Below, one piece after another: positions 32,617 through 40,500 of a stretch of DNA of 64,000 nt. Numbering within the stretch: the first letter of the stretch is position 1; each line of letters begins with the position of its first letter. The position numbers were made by a program, and so were the translations under genes. Location: contig JAXLYP010000028.1 of NCBI GenBank assembly GCA_046351395.1, forward strand, positions 1 through 64,000, read 5' to 3'. Under the pieces are notes generated by a model. It worked only from the letters and a program-made list of their open reading frames with translations, had not been told where the DNA came from and made no database searches. This DNA comes from CAYYKK01 sp046351395. GTDB lineage: Bacteria > Myxococcota_A > Polyangia > Polyangiales > Polyangiaceae.

Positions 32617-33882
32617 ATGAGCGAGGAAGAGCGGCCCACCGCAGTGATCCCCCCGAGCCCGACGGATCTCGTCGCGGTCGACATCGGGGACGAGGACTCG
32701 CTGCTCGGCACGACGCTGCACGACAGCTACCTCGTGTCGCGCTTCCTCGCGGAGGGCGGCATGGGGCGCGTGTACGAGGCCCAGCACACCCGCATCACCA
32801 CGAAGCGCTTCGCGATCAAGGTCCTTCACGCGGGCCTCAAGCACAGCATCGACGTGCGGATGCGCTTCCGCCGCGAGGCCGAGGCCGCGGCCGCGGTCAA
32901 TCATCCGAACGTCGTCGGCGTCCACGACTTCGGCTACACGCCCGACGGTCGGCCGTACCTCGTGAGCGAATTTCTCGAGGGCGAGGAGCTCTACGCGCTC
33001 CTCGCGGGCGGCAAGACGATCCCCGTCGGGCTCGCGACTTCCATCGCGTGTCAGATGTGCCGGGCGCTCGAGGCGGCGCACGACAAGGGCGTCATACATC
33101 GTGATTTGAAGCCCGCGAACGTCTTCCTGATCGGCCCGCGGGACGCTCCGGAGGTGAAGGTCCTCGACTTCGGCCTCTCCAAGATCCTCGAGCTCTCGGA
33201 CGCTACGGACACGCAGACGGGCACGGTGATGGGGACTCCCTCGTACATGTCCCCCGAGCAAGCGAAGGGCGAGCGGGCGGATCACCGCGCGGACGTCTAC
33301 GGCGTCGGCGCGGTGCTCTACGCGTGCCTCACGGGGCGGCCCCCGTTCGACGAGGACTCGCCGCACCAGACGGTGCTCGCGGTGATGACGCGCGAGCCGG
33401 TGCGACCGTGCCTCATCAACCCCTCCGTCCCCCCCGAGCTCGAGGTCGTCGTCCAGAAGGCGATGGCCCATGCGCCCGGCGATCGGTACGCGTCGATGCG
33501 CGACCTCGCGGCGGCCCTCGCGCCGTTTGCGAACGAGAGCCTGCTCGCGCGGCGCGGGAGCCTGCCCTCCGCGCCGACCGCGCCGACACCGGCGCAGGTC
33601 CTCGGCGCGGCCGCCGAGGCGCGCGGTGTCCGTCGGCGAGCGCTCGCGTGGCTCGTGCTCGCGGCGCTGCTGCTCCTCGCGGGGGGCCTGTCCGCCGCGA
33701 TCGGAGCGTTCCCGCTCGTCTCGCGAGCGCGCCTCAGCTCGACCGAGCTGCTCCTGATTCGCTCGCGCTCGTGGGTTCGCTGTTCACGCCCAGCCTGCTG
33801 CTGCTCTTGTTCCTGCGGCGGCGCTTCTGGAACAACAGCGCGCGGATGGTGGAGCTGGTCGCGGGGCTGCGCGCGCCCGTGA
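32617..33882 (+). CDS. Ser/Thr protein kinase, 3' part frameshifted
   Basis: Predicted kinase domain with all motifs: AEGGMGRVYEAQH, lysine in RFAIKVLHA, HRDLKPANVFL, DFGLSKI and GTPSYMSPEQ. A membrane helix (LAWLVLAALLLLAGGLSAAI, near residue 350) follows. After about 33756 the frame becomes abnormal (SRPACCCSCSC and further Trp/Cys-rich sequence) and ends at 33882, while the -1 frame continues with good codon use to 34952. This indicates a single-base loss or assembly error that splits one original ~775-residue kinase. As annotated, the protein has 421 residues and a garbled tail of about 40. The kinase half may still work in the cytoplasm. No typical slippery heptamer for programmed frameshifting is seen. 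Confidence 0.8.
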   Translation: MSEEERPTAVIPPSPTDLVAVDIGDEDSLLGTTLHDSYLVSRFLAEGGMGRVYEAQHTRITTKRFAIKVLHAGLKHSIDVRMRFRREAEAAAAVNHPNVVGVHDFGYTPDGRPYLVSEFLEGEELYALLAGGKTIPVGLATSIACQMCRALEAAHDKGVIHRDLKPANVFLIGPRDAPEVKVLDFGLSKILELSDATDTQTGTVMGTPSYMSPEQAKGERADHRADVYGVGAVLYACLTGRPPFDEDSPHQTVLAVMTREPVRPCLINPSVPPELEVVVQKAMAHAPGDRYASMRDLAAALAPFANESLLARRGSLPSAPTAPTPAQVLGAAAEARGVRRRALAWLVLAALLLLAGGLSAAIGAFPLVSRARLSSTELLLIRSRSWVRCSRPACCCSCSCGGASGTTARGWWSWSRGCARP

Positions 33883-34952
33883 TCGCGGCGTGCGCCGTGT
33901 ACGGGCTCGCCGCGCTGCTCGGTCGGGTGCTCGACGCGGGGAGCCTCTACGTGGTGGATCTCGGACCGCCGCCGAACGCGTCGGGTTGGTCCGGGTGGGC
34001 GCCGTTCCTCTCGGGGCTCGCCCTCGTCGCTGCGCTCGCGACGATCGCGCGGAGGCGCATCCTCGCGACGTCGCACACGATCGCGCGCCGCGTGATCGCG
34101 GGTCCGCTGTTGATCGGTGTCGCCGTCGTCGCGAGCGCGGGCGTCCTCGCCTTTGGCTACCGCATGAGCGCGGCCGTCCCTCGGGCCGAGGCGTCGACGA
34201 CGGTGGGCCCCGCGCGGGAGGAGCCCGCGCCCGCGGTCACGGACGCGGCATCGGCGTCGCCACCGCCTTCGGCGTCCGCGTCGAGCGTGGCGCCATTGCT
34301 CGAGGACTCGGCCCCGGAGGAGGCGCTCCGCGCGGCGATCGACGGTGGAGCGGTCGCGCTCACGGAGCTCTCGCAGCGCTTCCCGAAGGACCCTCGCGTG
34401 CTCCGGCCGCTCGCCGTCGCGCTCGGGAAGGAGCGCAACCGCTCGTCCGAGATGCTCCGCGTGCTCGACACGCTCTTCGTGGTCTCGCCCGTCGCCGCGA
34501 GCGACGCGGAGATTTACGCGCTCGTGCGGGCTGCGGTGCTCGTGCCCGCGACGCAGCAGCGCGCGCTGGACGTGATGAAGACGACGATGGGGACGAAGGG
34601 CGCGGATCTCCTCTTCGACCTCGTCCTGAACGAGCCGCTCCTCCGCGAGCGTGCGCGGACCCACCTCGAGACCGCCGAGGTCCAGCGCAACTTCTCGCCC
34701 TCGCTCGCGATCGCGTACGAGCTGTTCATCGCGCCCACGTGTGTCGCGCGCCTCGCGCTCCTCCCGCAGGCCGTCCGCGACGGCGACGAACGCACGCTCG
34801 CGATCCTGACGCAGGTCACCGCGCGGATCGCGCACAACTGCGGGCCGAAGCGGAACCGCTGGTGCCCCGCGCTCTGCGACCAAGACACGCCCCGCTTCGA
34901 GCAGGCGATGAAGGAGATCCAGGAGAGGCTCGATCGGCGGCCTTCACCCTGA
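33771..34952 (+). pseudogene. C-terminal membrane/extracytoplasmic part of the frameshifted kinase
   Basis: This frame (-1 relative to the kinase) encodes two or three membrane helices (VIAACAVYGLAALLGRVL and VIAGPLLIGVAVVASAGVLA), a Pro/Ala/Ser linker, and a helical domain of about 200 residues (LTELSQRFPKDPRVLRPLAV onward) resembling repeat helices. The tail has cysteines (HNCGPKRNRWCPALCDQ). A GTG at 33771 could start a separate 393-residue protein, but no ribosome site precedes it, and the kinase frame just upstream ends in nonsense-like sequence. The simplest reading is one kinase gene (32617-34952) broken at about 33745-33765. If the break is a sequencing error, this is simply the sensor half of that kinase. 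Confidence 0.65.
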
Positions 34953-34986
34953 GCGTGTTAGCCTCGGACGCTCGGAGGTCTCTGCC

Positions 34987-35316
34987 ATGGCATCGCTTCT
35001 CCCCTGCACGTCTTGTGGTCGTCACGTCCGCATCCGCGATGCGGCGTGCCCGTTCTGCTCCGCCGTCCAGCCGAGTGACCGCGCGGCGCCCGTCCTCACC
35101 CGCGCGAGGGCGAAGCGGGCTGTGGCGTTCGTCGCAGCGTCGATGGCGGTGGCCGCGTGCGGCTCGAACACTGGGAGCCCCTCCACCCCCGGGGGGACGT
35201 CGAGCGCGGCGTCGTCCGCGGCGCCCACGGCCACACCGGCCACGGACCCGTTGCCGGACGCGCCGCAGGTCCGCTACGGGCTCCCCCCGTTCCTCGCCGC
35301 GGACGACATCGTCTGA
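34987..35316 (+). CDS. Zinc-ribbon protein with a membrane or lipobox segment
   Basis: Predicted 109-residue protein. Two CxxC pairs (CTSCGRHVRIRDAACPFC) form a zinc ribbon at the N-terminus. A basic stretch and a short hydrophobic segment ending in AAC follow (AVAFVAASMAVAAC), then a Pro/Ser/Thr-rich tail. If the AAC is a lipobox, the ribbon would be cut off with the signal peptide, which would be odd; a single membrane anchor is the alternative. 34 bp after the kinase remnant. Function unknown. Confidence 0.6.
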   Translation: MASLLPCTSCGRHVRIRDAACPFCSAVQPSDRAAPVLTRARAKRAVAFVAASMAVAACGSNTGSPSTPGGTSSAASSAAPTATPATDPLPDAPQVRYGLPPFLAADDIV

Positions 35317-35533
35317 GCGCGAGCCCGCTCGCTGGCGGGGGCCGCGGCCGACGCGATGTGGGTGCGCGTCGCCTCGCTGCCCCTCGCGGATAGGCGCAGA
35401 TTGTCACAGCAAGGAGCGTATCGACGCGGGTTTTCGCGGTCGAAGCGCCCCTTTCTCGCCCTCGACCGTCGCACGATCGAAAGGGCGCGGCGTTTGCTCG
35501 ACCTGGCCTCGGAGAATGGAAGGAGAGCAACCC

Positions 35534-35911
35534 ATGCCCACCCGATCGAACGGAAGAGGCTTCGCAGGAATGGACCCCCAGCGGCAGCGCGAGATCGCGA
35601 GCCAAGGAGGGAAGGCCGCGCACAAGAGCGGGCACGCGCACGAGTGGAACTCGGCCGAGGCTCGCAAGGCGGGCCGCCTGGGAGGCATCGCTGCCCACCA
35701 GCGGTCCAACACCGCGCAGCCCAAGGCTCCGGCGCCGAAGCCCGAAGCGGAGGAGCGCAGCGACGCCGCGGAGCAGACGCAGAAGGAGCCCGTGACCACC
35801 ACGGAGGACGAAGGCCGTGAGCGCGCGCGCGCGTACGACAGCGAGCAAGATCCGCACGGGGAGCGGCCGGCGAAGGATCGGAGCTCGATGAACGAGCAGG
35901 ACTATCGCTGA
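35534..35911 (+). CDS. KGG-motif stress protein
   Basis: Predicted 125-residue hydrophilic protein. The N-terminal half has KGG-type units of general stress proteins: GFAGMDPQRQREIASQGGKA and RKAGRLGGIAAHQR. The rest is acidic and charged (disordered, ending SSMNEQDYR). Related proteins (GsiB/YciG class) accumulate in stress and stationary phase. ATG 35534 has GGAAGGAG upstream. The region before it (35317-35533) looks noncoding and should hold its promoter. It is followed after 21 bp by the peptidoglycan-binding protein gene. Confidence 0.85.
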   Translation: MPTRSNGRGFAGMDPQRQREIASQGGKAAHKSGHAHEWNSAEARKAGRLGGIAAHQRSNTAQPKAPAPKPEAEERSDAAEQTQKEPVTTTEDEGRERARAYDSEQDPHGERPAKDRSSMNEQDYR

Positions 35912-35932
35912 GTCGCGTACGCTCGTGCGCGC

Positions 35933-36502
35933 ATGAGCGCGGAAGCGCCGCCCCCTCCGACGGCTCCCCCGCGCCCGTCGAACTCCGCGGTCGAGCCGAA
36001 GAAGCCGGATCGCTCGACCCTGCGCGCGGCGCTCGCTCCGGTCCTCTGGTTCGGAGCGGGGTCGGCCACCGCTGTGGCGATCGTGATGATCGTGCGAGCG
36101 ACCGAGCCACCTCGCACCAGCACGAGCTCCACGCCCGCGCGCCCCACGGCGTCCGCCTCGGCGATGGGCGACGCGGCGGCCGCGTTCACGGAGCTCTACC
36201 TCGCGTACCTGCTCAAGAGCTACTACGTGGACGCGCGGGGCTTTTGTCCGAACCTGCTCTCTGCGATCTGCGCCGCTCTCGTGACGACGGATCTCATCGC
36301 GAACGAGAAGAGCTGCGCTGCGCTCCCGAACGCGGAGCTCGTGCTCGCGATCGGCCGGTATCAGAACGGCGTGGGCTTGCCGGTCGACGGGAAGGCGGGC
36401 CCCGAGACCGTCCGCATGATCCTCGGCGGCGACTTCGGGAGTCGCCGCGAGATGGCCAACAAGTACTGCCCGGGAGCGCCGGCCCCGTCGATCTCTCGCT
36501 GA
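35933..36502 (+). CDS. Membrane-anchored peptidoglycan-binding-like protein
   Basis: Predicted 189-residue protein. A proline-rich cytoplasmic start is followed by one membrane helix (WFGAGSATAVAIVMIV, near residue 40), a linker, and a C-terminal domain with AIGRYQNGVGLPVDGKAGPE, which matches the PG_binding_1 consensus. It likely anchors the inner membrane to cell wall or contacts wall fragments. Three cysteines (FCPNLLSAIC and YCPG) suggest a disulphide. Its stop is 6 bp from the convergent pcm stop. Confidence 0.7.
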   Translation: MSAEAPPPPTAPPRPSNSAVEPKKPDRSTLRAALAPVLWFGAGSATAVAIVMIVRATEPPRTSTSSTPARPTASASAMGDAAAAFTELYLAYLLKSYYVDARGFCPNLLSAICAALVTTDLIANEKSCAALPNAELVLAIGRYQNGVGLPVDGKAGPETVRMILGGDFGSRREMANKYCPGAPAPSISR

Positions 36503-36508
36503 GCGCGC

Positions 36509-37183
36509 TCAGCCGCGGGGAGCACCGGCCGGGGCGGGATCGGCCCACGCTTCGGCGCCGATCAGCGGGACGTACCTCACGTGGGTCAACCGCTCTTCGT
36601 GGAAGCTCGACGTGCCGCGCGTGATCCGCACGAGCTCCTGCAGCGTGGGGCTGCGACCGATGGGCATGACGAGCCGCCCCCCCGGCGCGAGCTGCTGCAA
36701 GAGCGACGGCGGCGCGACGGGCCCCGAAGCGGCAACGGCGATCGCGTCGTACGGCGCATGCTCGGGCCAGCCGAGGGAACCGTCGCCCGTCGCCGTCTCG
36801 ACGTTGGTGAACCCGAGCGCGGCGAACCGTTCCTTCGCGACGCGCGCGAGCCCGGGCAATCGCTCGATCGTGAAGACCCGCGACGCGACGCGCGCGAGGA
36901 TCGCGGCGGCATACCCCGATCCGGTACCGACCTCGAGCACGCGCTCTTCGCCGCCGAGTCCGAGCGCCTCGACGGTGTACGCGACGATGTAGGGCTGCGA
37001 GATCGTCTGTCCGTCGCCGATCGGCAGCGGCCCGTCGTCGTACGCGAGAGCGCGCAGATCGTCCGAGAGGAAGCGCTCGCGCGGGACGTCGAGGAACGCC
37101 GCGAGCACGCGTGGATCGCGGATCCCGCGCCGCGCCAGGTGCTCCTCGACCATGCGGGCGCGTGGGTTCGTCAAGTCGAGCAT
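36509..37183 (-). CDS. pcm: Protein-L-isoaspartate O-methyltransferase
   Basis: Predicted 224-residue enzyme that methylates L-isoaspartyl residues in damaged proteins using S-adenosylmethionine. The start MLDLTNPRARMVEEHLARRG and the motifs ISQPYIVAYTVEAL and VLEVGTGSGYAAAILA (SAM site) are typical, as are GDGSLGWPEHAPYDAI and LAPGGRLVMPIG. The length matches the family. ATG 37183 gives the canonical N-terminus; a longer frame reaches ATG 37249 and beyond but adds unconserved residues. Monocistronic and convergent with the peptidoglycan-binding protein gene. Confidence 0.92.
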   Translation of the reverse strand: MLDLTNPRARMVEEHLARRGIRDPRVLAAFLDVPRERFLSDDLRALAYDDGPLPIGDGQTISQPYIVAYTVEALGLGGEERVLEVGTGSGYAAAILARVASRVFTIERLPGLARVAKERFAALGFTNVETATGDGSLGWPEHAPYDAIAVAASGPVAPPSLLQQLAPGGRLVMPIGRSPTLQELVRITRGTSSFHEERLTHVRYVPLIGAEAWADPAPAGAPRG

Positions 37184-37362
37184 GGTAGAGGAGTTTCCGG
37201 ACGCGCCGGAGGCGCTGAGGGTCCGTCGCGGAATGGGTTCATCCGCCATGCCACGCTCGGGGACTCGCGTGGAGCGTGGCGGCTCGTTCGTCATTCGCCA
37301 CGGCGGCGCCGGCGAGTAGCACCCCACTTGCGGTCGAGGACGCTTCGCGATCACATGGCGCC

Positions 37363-37722
37363 ATGCGGAGCTCGGGTTCGGTGGAGTGGCGTGCAGGCGC
37401 GATCCTCTTCGGCGCTGGGCTCGCAGCGCTCGGCGGGTGCGGAGGCGAGACCGGGGGATCGGCGAGCGCGGCCGTGTCGTCCCCGACCGCGACGGTCGCC
37501 GCGAAGCCCTCTTCGTCCAGCGCCGCGCCGGCGGCTTCGTCCGCGCCACCGAAAGCGTCTGCGGCAGCGGCGCCGACGGGCTGCGGGGGCACGCGGTGTC
37601 GCGAGTGCACGAAGGACGCGTCGTGCCGGTGGCAGACGAAGGAGCGGCGCTGCGTCTCCGGGGACGCCGAGTGCGGCGCCTCGGCATGTGTGAATCGCGA
37701 GAGCGACTGTCCGCCGGAGTGA
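37363..37722 (+). CDS. Small Cys-rich lipoprotein
   Basis: Predicted 119-residue lipoprotein: signal ending in AALGGC, an Ala/Ser/Pro linker, and a C-terminal Cys-rich domain (CGGTRCRECTKDASCRW and later pairs). ATG 37363 opens the signal peptide. No family was recognised; the Cys domain may bind a surface partner. Convergent with another Cys-rich lipoprotein gene (37740), 17 bp apart. Confidence 0.6.
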   Translation: MRSSGSVEWRAGAILFGAGLAALGGCGGETGGSASAAVSSPTATVAAKPSSSSAAPAASSAPPKASAAAAPTGCGGTRCRECTKDASCRWQTKERRCVSGDAECGASACVNRESDCPPE

Positions 37723-37739
37723 TCCGATCGAGCGCGGTG

Positions 37740-38288
37740 TCAGCGCGCGTTCTCGACGCAGACCCCTTCGGAGCACGCGCCCGCGTGGGGCGTGAGCGCA
37801 CCCGCGACGGGGAAACAAGCGTTGATCTGCGATGCCGGCGTGGTGAGCGACGCGTGGACACAGCCGGTCTCGCCCGCGCAGATCGCGCGTGAGTCGGCGT
37901 CCTCCGAGCACGTGTGCACGCTCCGCTGGTCCGGCGGGAGATCGCTGCAGGGCGTGCAGTTCACGTCGATCGTGCACGGGTTGCAGTCGTCGCAGAACCC
38001 GTCGGGGTCCTCCCCGTCGCAGTCGTTCACCTCGCTGCACGTCGGCCCGACGCACTCGGGTTGGACGGTCGACAAGAGCTCTTCGGGGGCGCACGCCGTC
38101 GCAAGGACGGACAGCGCCAAGAGCGCGCCGCAGGCGCTCCTCTCAGGCGCGGTTCCTCCGCGCAAACTCGCGAGCAGCGCGCCGCAGGCGCTCCTTTCTG
38201 GCGCGGTTCCTCCGCGCAAACTCGCGAGCAGCGCGCCGCAGGCGCTCCTTTCTGGCGCGGTTCCTCCGCGCAAACTCCAAAACCACAT
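37740..38288 (-). CDS. Cys-rich lipoprotein with triplicated signal-peptide segment
   Basis: Predicted 182-residue lipoprotein. The first ~55 residues contain the 18-residue unit SLRGGTAPERSACGALLA three times, caused by the 54-bp DNA repeats at 38123-38277. The last copy runs into LSVLATAC, a good lipobox. The mature part is Cys-rich (CVGPTCSEVNDCDGED, CDDCNPCTIDVNCTPC) and may bind calcium, as Asp/Cys repeats of this type often do. ATG 38288 has GGTGAGG 6 nt upstream. The long repeated n-region is unusual for a signal peptide and might impair export. Confidence 0.6.
   Translation of the reverse strand: MWFWSLRGGTAPERSACGALLASLRGGTAPERSACGALLASLRGGTAPERSACGALLALSVLATACAPEELLSTVQPECVGPTCSEVNDCDGEDPDGFCDDCNPCTIDVNCTPCSDLPPDQRSVHTCSEDADSRAICAGETGCVHASLTTPASQINACFPVAGALTPHAGACSEGVCVENAR
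38123..38277. repeat. 54-bp direct repeat, almost three copies
   Basis: Copies start at 38123, 38177 and 38231 (exactly 54 bp apart); copies 2 and 3 are identical over 47 bp, and copy 1 differs at a few positions. The period is a multiple of three, so the lipoprotein frame stays open. There are no spacers, which rules out a CRISPR array. Recent tandem duplication is the likely origin. Confidence 0.9.
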
Positions 38289-38467
38289 AGAAACCTCACC
38301 TAAGGAGATGCACATCCGGCGCCGACGAGCTGGGCCGACTCGTGCTGCCCTGCGGACGTCGCCGTGTGGGATTCCGCGGAGAACCGCGGCTCACGAACTC
38401 GACTATGGGGTGGCGTGACGCGGTGCGGCAGGTTAGACCGTGCCGAGTTATTGTCATTTTGGGCCAC

Positions 38468-39538
38468 ATGACGGAGCCACTCCCGACCTCGAGCACTTCG
38501 CATTGGATGGCCGCCGCGCACGCGCTCCAAATCGCGGAGCTCGTGGGCCGTTGGGGCGTCCGCGCGGAGGATCTCTTTCGCGGGCTCGACGTGGATCCCT
38601 CGACGTTGACGGAGCCCGGGAAGCGACTCTCGCTCGACGTGGTCAGCGCGATCGCGGCGCGAGCGAAGGCCCTCACGGGTGAGCCGGGGCTCGGGTTCTA
38701 CCTCGGGCTCTCGATGCGCGTGTCGTCCCACGGATACGTCGGGTTCGCGGCCATGGCGGCGAACACGCTGCGCGACGCGCTCGCGCTCGCGGAGCGCTTC
38801 GCGCCGACGCGCTCCGACGCGATCGCGATCCGCTTGGAGGAGCGCGGGGACGAGGTCGCCGTCGTCATCGACGAGCTCGCGTCCTTGGGGGAGGCGCGAG
38901 AGATGATCCTCACGTCGTTCGTCGTCGGGCTCCACGAGATCGGCGCCGCGATCACGGGCCGACGCATCCCCGATCGCGCGGAGATCGCGCTCCCGGAGCC
39001 CGCGCACGCGCGCCGCTTCGAGCGCTTGATCGGCGATCGCATCCGCTGGGGACGGCCTGCGCACCGCCTCGTCTTCGACCGGAGCGCGCTCGACTGGCCG
39101 CTCGTGCAAGCGGACCCCGCGGCCCTTCGCCTCGCGCGAGAGCAGTGCGAGCGCGAGCTCGACGCGCTCGGGTACGGCGCGCGCGTCGTCACGCGCGTGC
39201 GCTCGGCGCTCGCGACGCACGCGGTGGGCGCTCGATCCATCGAGGAGGTCTCCGCCGCGCTCGCGATGTCCCCCCGGACCCTGAAGCGCCGGCTCGCGAC
39301 CGAGGGGACGACGTTCAGCGCGATCGTGGACGAGCTCCGGCGCGACCGCGCGATGAGCATGCTCGCGTCGCCGGAGGTGTCCATCGAGGCGGTCGCCGAG
39401 GGCACTGGCTACTCGGACGTGGCGAACTTCACGCGCGCGTTCCGCCGGTGGACGGGCTCCACGCCGACGGGTTGGCGGAGGGCCTCGCGGGGCGGGGTCG
39501 CGGTGGAGACGACGCGCTCTCGAGCACCGAAGCCATAG
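38468..39538 (+). CDS. AraC-family transcription regulator
   Basis: Predicted 356-residue regulator. The N-terminal ~200 residues fit the arabinose-binding-like (OruR/ArgR type) domain (ALQIAELVGRWGVRAEDLFR and VSSHGYVGFAAMAANTLRDA). The C-terminal AraC helix-turn-helix pair is clear (RSIEEVSAALAMSPRTLKRR and EGTGYSDVANFTRAFRRWTG). ATG 38468 removes an implausible leader. The 179 bp before it, divergent from the lipoprotein gene, should contain its promoter. The target genes are unknown; the outer-membrane protein gene 75 bp downstream is a candidate. Confidence 0.9.
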   Translation: MTEPLPTSSTSHWMAAAHALQIAELVGRWGVRAEDLFRGLDVDPSTLTEPGKRLSLDVVSAIAARAKALTGEPGLGFYLGLSMRVSSHGYVGFAAMAANTLRDALALAERFAPTRSDAIAIRLEERGDEVAVVIDELASLGEAREMILTSFVVGLHEIGAAITGRRIPDRAEIALPEPAHARRFERLIGDRIRWGRPAHRLVFDRSALDWPLVQADPAALRLAREQCERELDALGYGARVVTRVRSALATHAVGARSIEEVSAALAMSPRTLKRRLATEGTTFSAIVDELRRDRAMSMLASPEVSIEAVAEGTGYSDVANFTRAFRRWTGSTPTGWRRASRGGVAVETTRSRAPKP

Positions 39539-39613
39539 CGTCCCCGTATCGCGAAGTCGCCCCGACCCGGCGTAGGCTAGAGCCCGAACATGTTGGTCGC
39601 TCGAGGGAGGTCG

Positions 39614-40405
39614 ATGTCTCGTCGCGCGGCGCTCGCCCTGCTCCCTCTGTCCATGGCGGCTTGTAGCCCCGCGTTCGTGCTGCGGAGCGCGGAGCTCGCT
39701 CCCGAGGACGAGTTCTCGGCGCAGGTCATGTTCGTCCCCGTGCACCTCGGTTGGGGAGACGCGGTGGTCCCGGGGACACCGAAGCGCGTCCCGCCCGCGC
39801 GCGTGTTCACGGGAGGCGCCGACTTCAACCAGCAGAACGAGGGCGACGCCGTGTTCGGGGGAGTGACGGGCCTCTACGAGTTCGACCTGCGGTACGGGCT
39901 CTCGAAGCGGGTCGAGATCGGCGCGTTCCTGGGGCTGGGCCGGGTCGGCGGGGAGATCCGCGCGGCTCCGCTGTCGGAGCGCGTCGACCACCCGTTCTCC
40001 ATCGCGACGAGCTACGGCATCGCGTACGAAGCCCTCGGGGATGGCCCGTTCATCCGCGCGGGCGTCGACATCAGCAAGCGGTGGGGGAAGTTCGCGCCGT
40101 TCGTGAACGCCTACGTGAGCCGCGGGTTCACGTCGCGCTCCGCGCACGTCGGTGACGAGCCCTGCCCGCCGGAGGGTTACCCCGGGACGGTCTGCGGGAT
40201 CGCGGTCGACGAGCCCCAGGACGAGTTTCGGGTGTCCCTCGGAGCCGGCGCATCCATCGCCATCGAGAAGGCGCGCGTGGTGTTCGGCGCGGAGCCGTAC
40301 ATCCCCGTTTCGATCGCGAAGCTCTCGTGCGACGGGTGTGGCCTGGTGCGGCCGCTCTGGGGCCTCTACTTGATGGCGGGGATGCAGTTTCCGCAGGGCG
40401 AATGA
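39614..40405 (+). CDS. Outer-membrane beta-barrel-like lipoprotein
   Basis: Predicted 263-residue protein. A lipoprotein signal (ALALLPLSMAAC) is followed by alternating strands with aromatic girdles (LYEFDLRYGLSKRVEIGAFL, FAPFVNAYVSRGF, VVFGAEPYIPVSIA), which suggests a small barrel in the outer membrane. Two Cys pairs occur (CPPEGYPGTVC and CDGC). ATG 39614 has GAGGGAGG close upstream. No specific family was recognised. It follows the AraC gene by 75 bp. Confidence 0.65.
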   Translation: MSRRAALALLPLSMAACSPAFVLRSAELAPEDEFSAQVMFVPVHLGWGDAVVPGTPKRVPPARVFTGGADFNQQNEGDAVFGGVTGLYEFDLRYGLSKRVEIGAFLGLGRVGGEIRAAPLSERVDHPFSIATSYGIAYEALGDGPFIRAGVDISKRWGKFAPFVNAYVSRGFTSRSAHVGDEPCPPEGYPGTVCGIAVDEPQDEFRVSLGAGASIAIEKARVVFGAEPYIPVSIAKLSCDGCGLVRPLWGLYLMAGMQFPQGE

Positions 40406-40500
40406 ACGACCCAGCGGCCTCTCGTTGCGGGCGCTTCGACCCTCACGATGTGCGCTTCGAGCCTTGACGAGCCTCGTCGAGGTGCGGACCCTGGCAGGCC

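Noticed and set aside
38123..38277. Possible CRISPR array
   Set aside because: Units are directly adjacent with no unique spacers and lie in a coding frame; no cas gene is present.
40406..40500. Possible sigma-54 promoter before the second vgrG
   Set aside because: GG and GC near 40417 are 9 nt apart rather than 10, and no inverted repeat like the three upstream sites is complete here.
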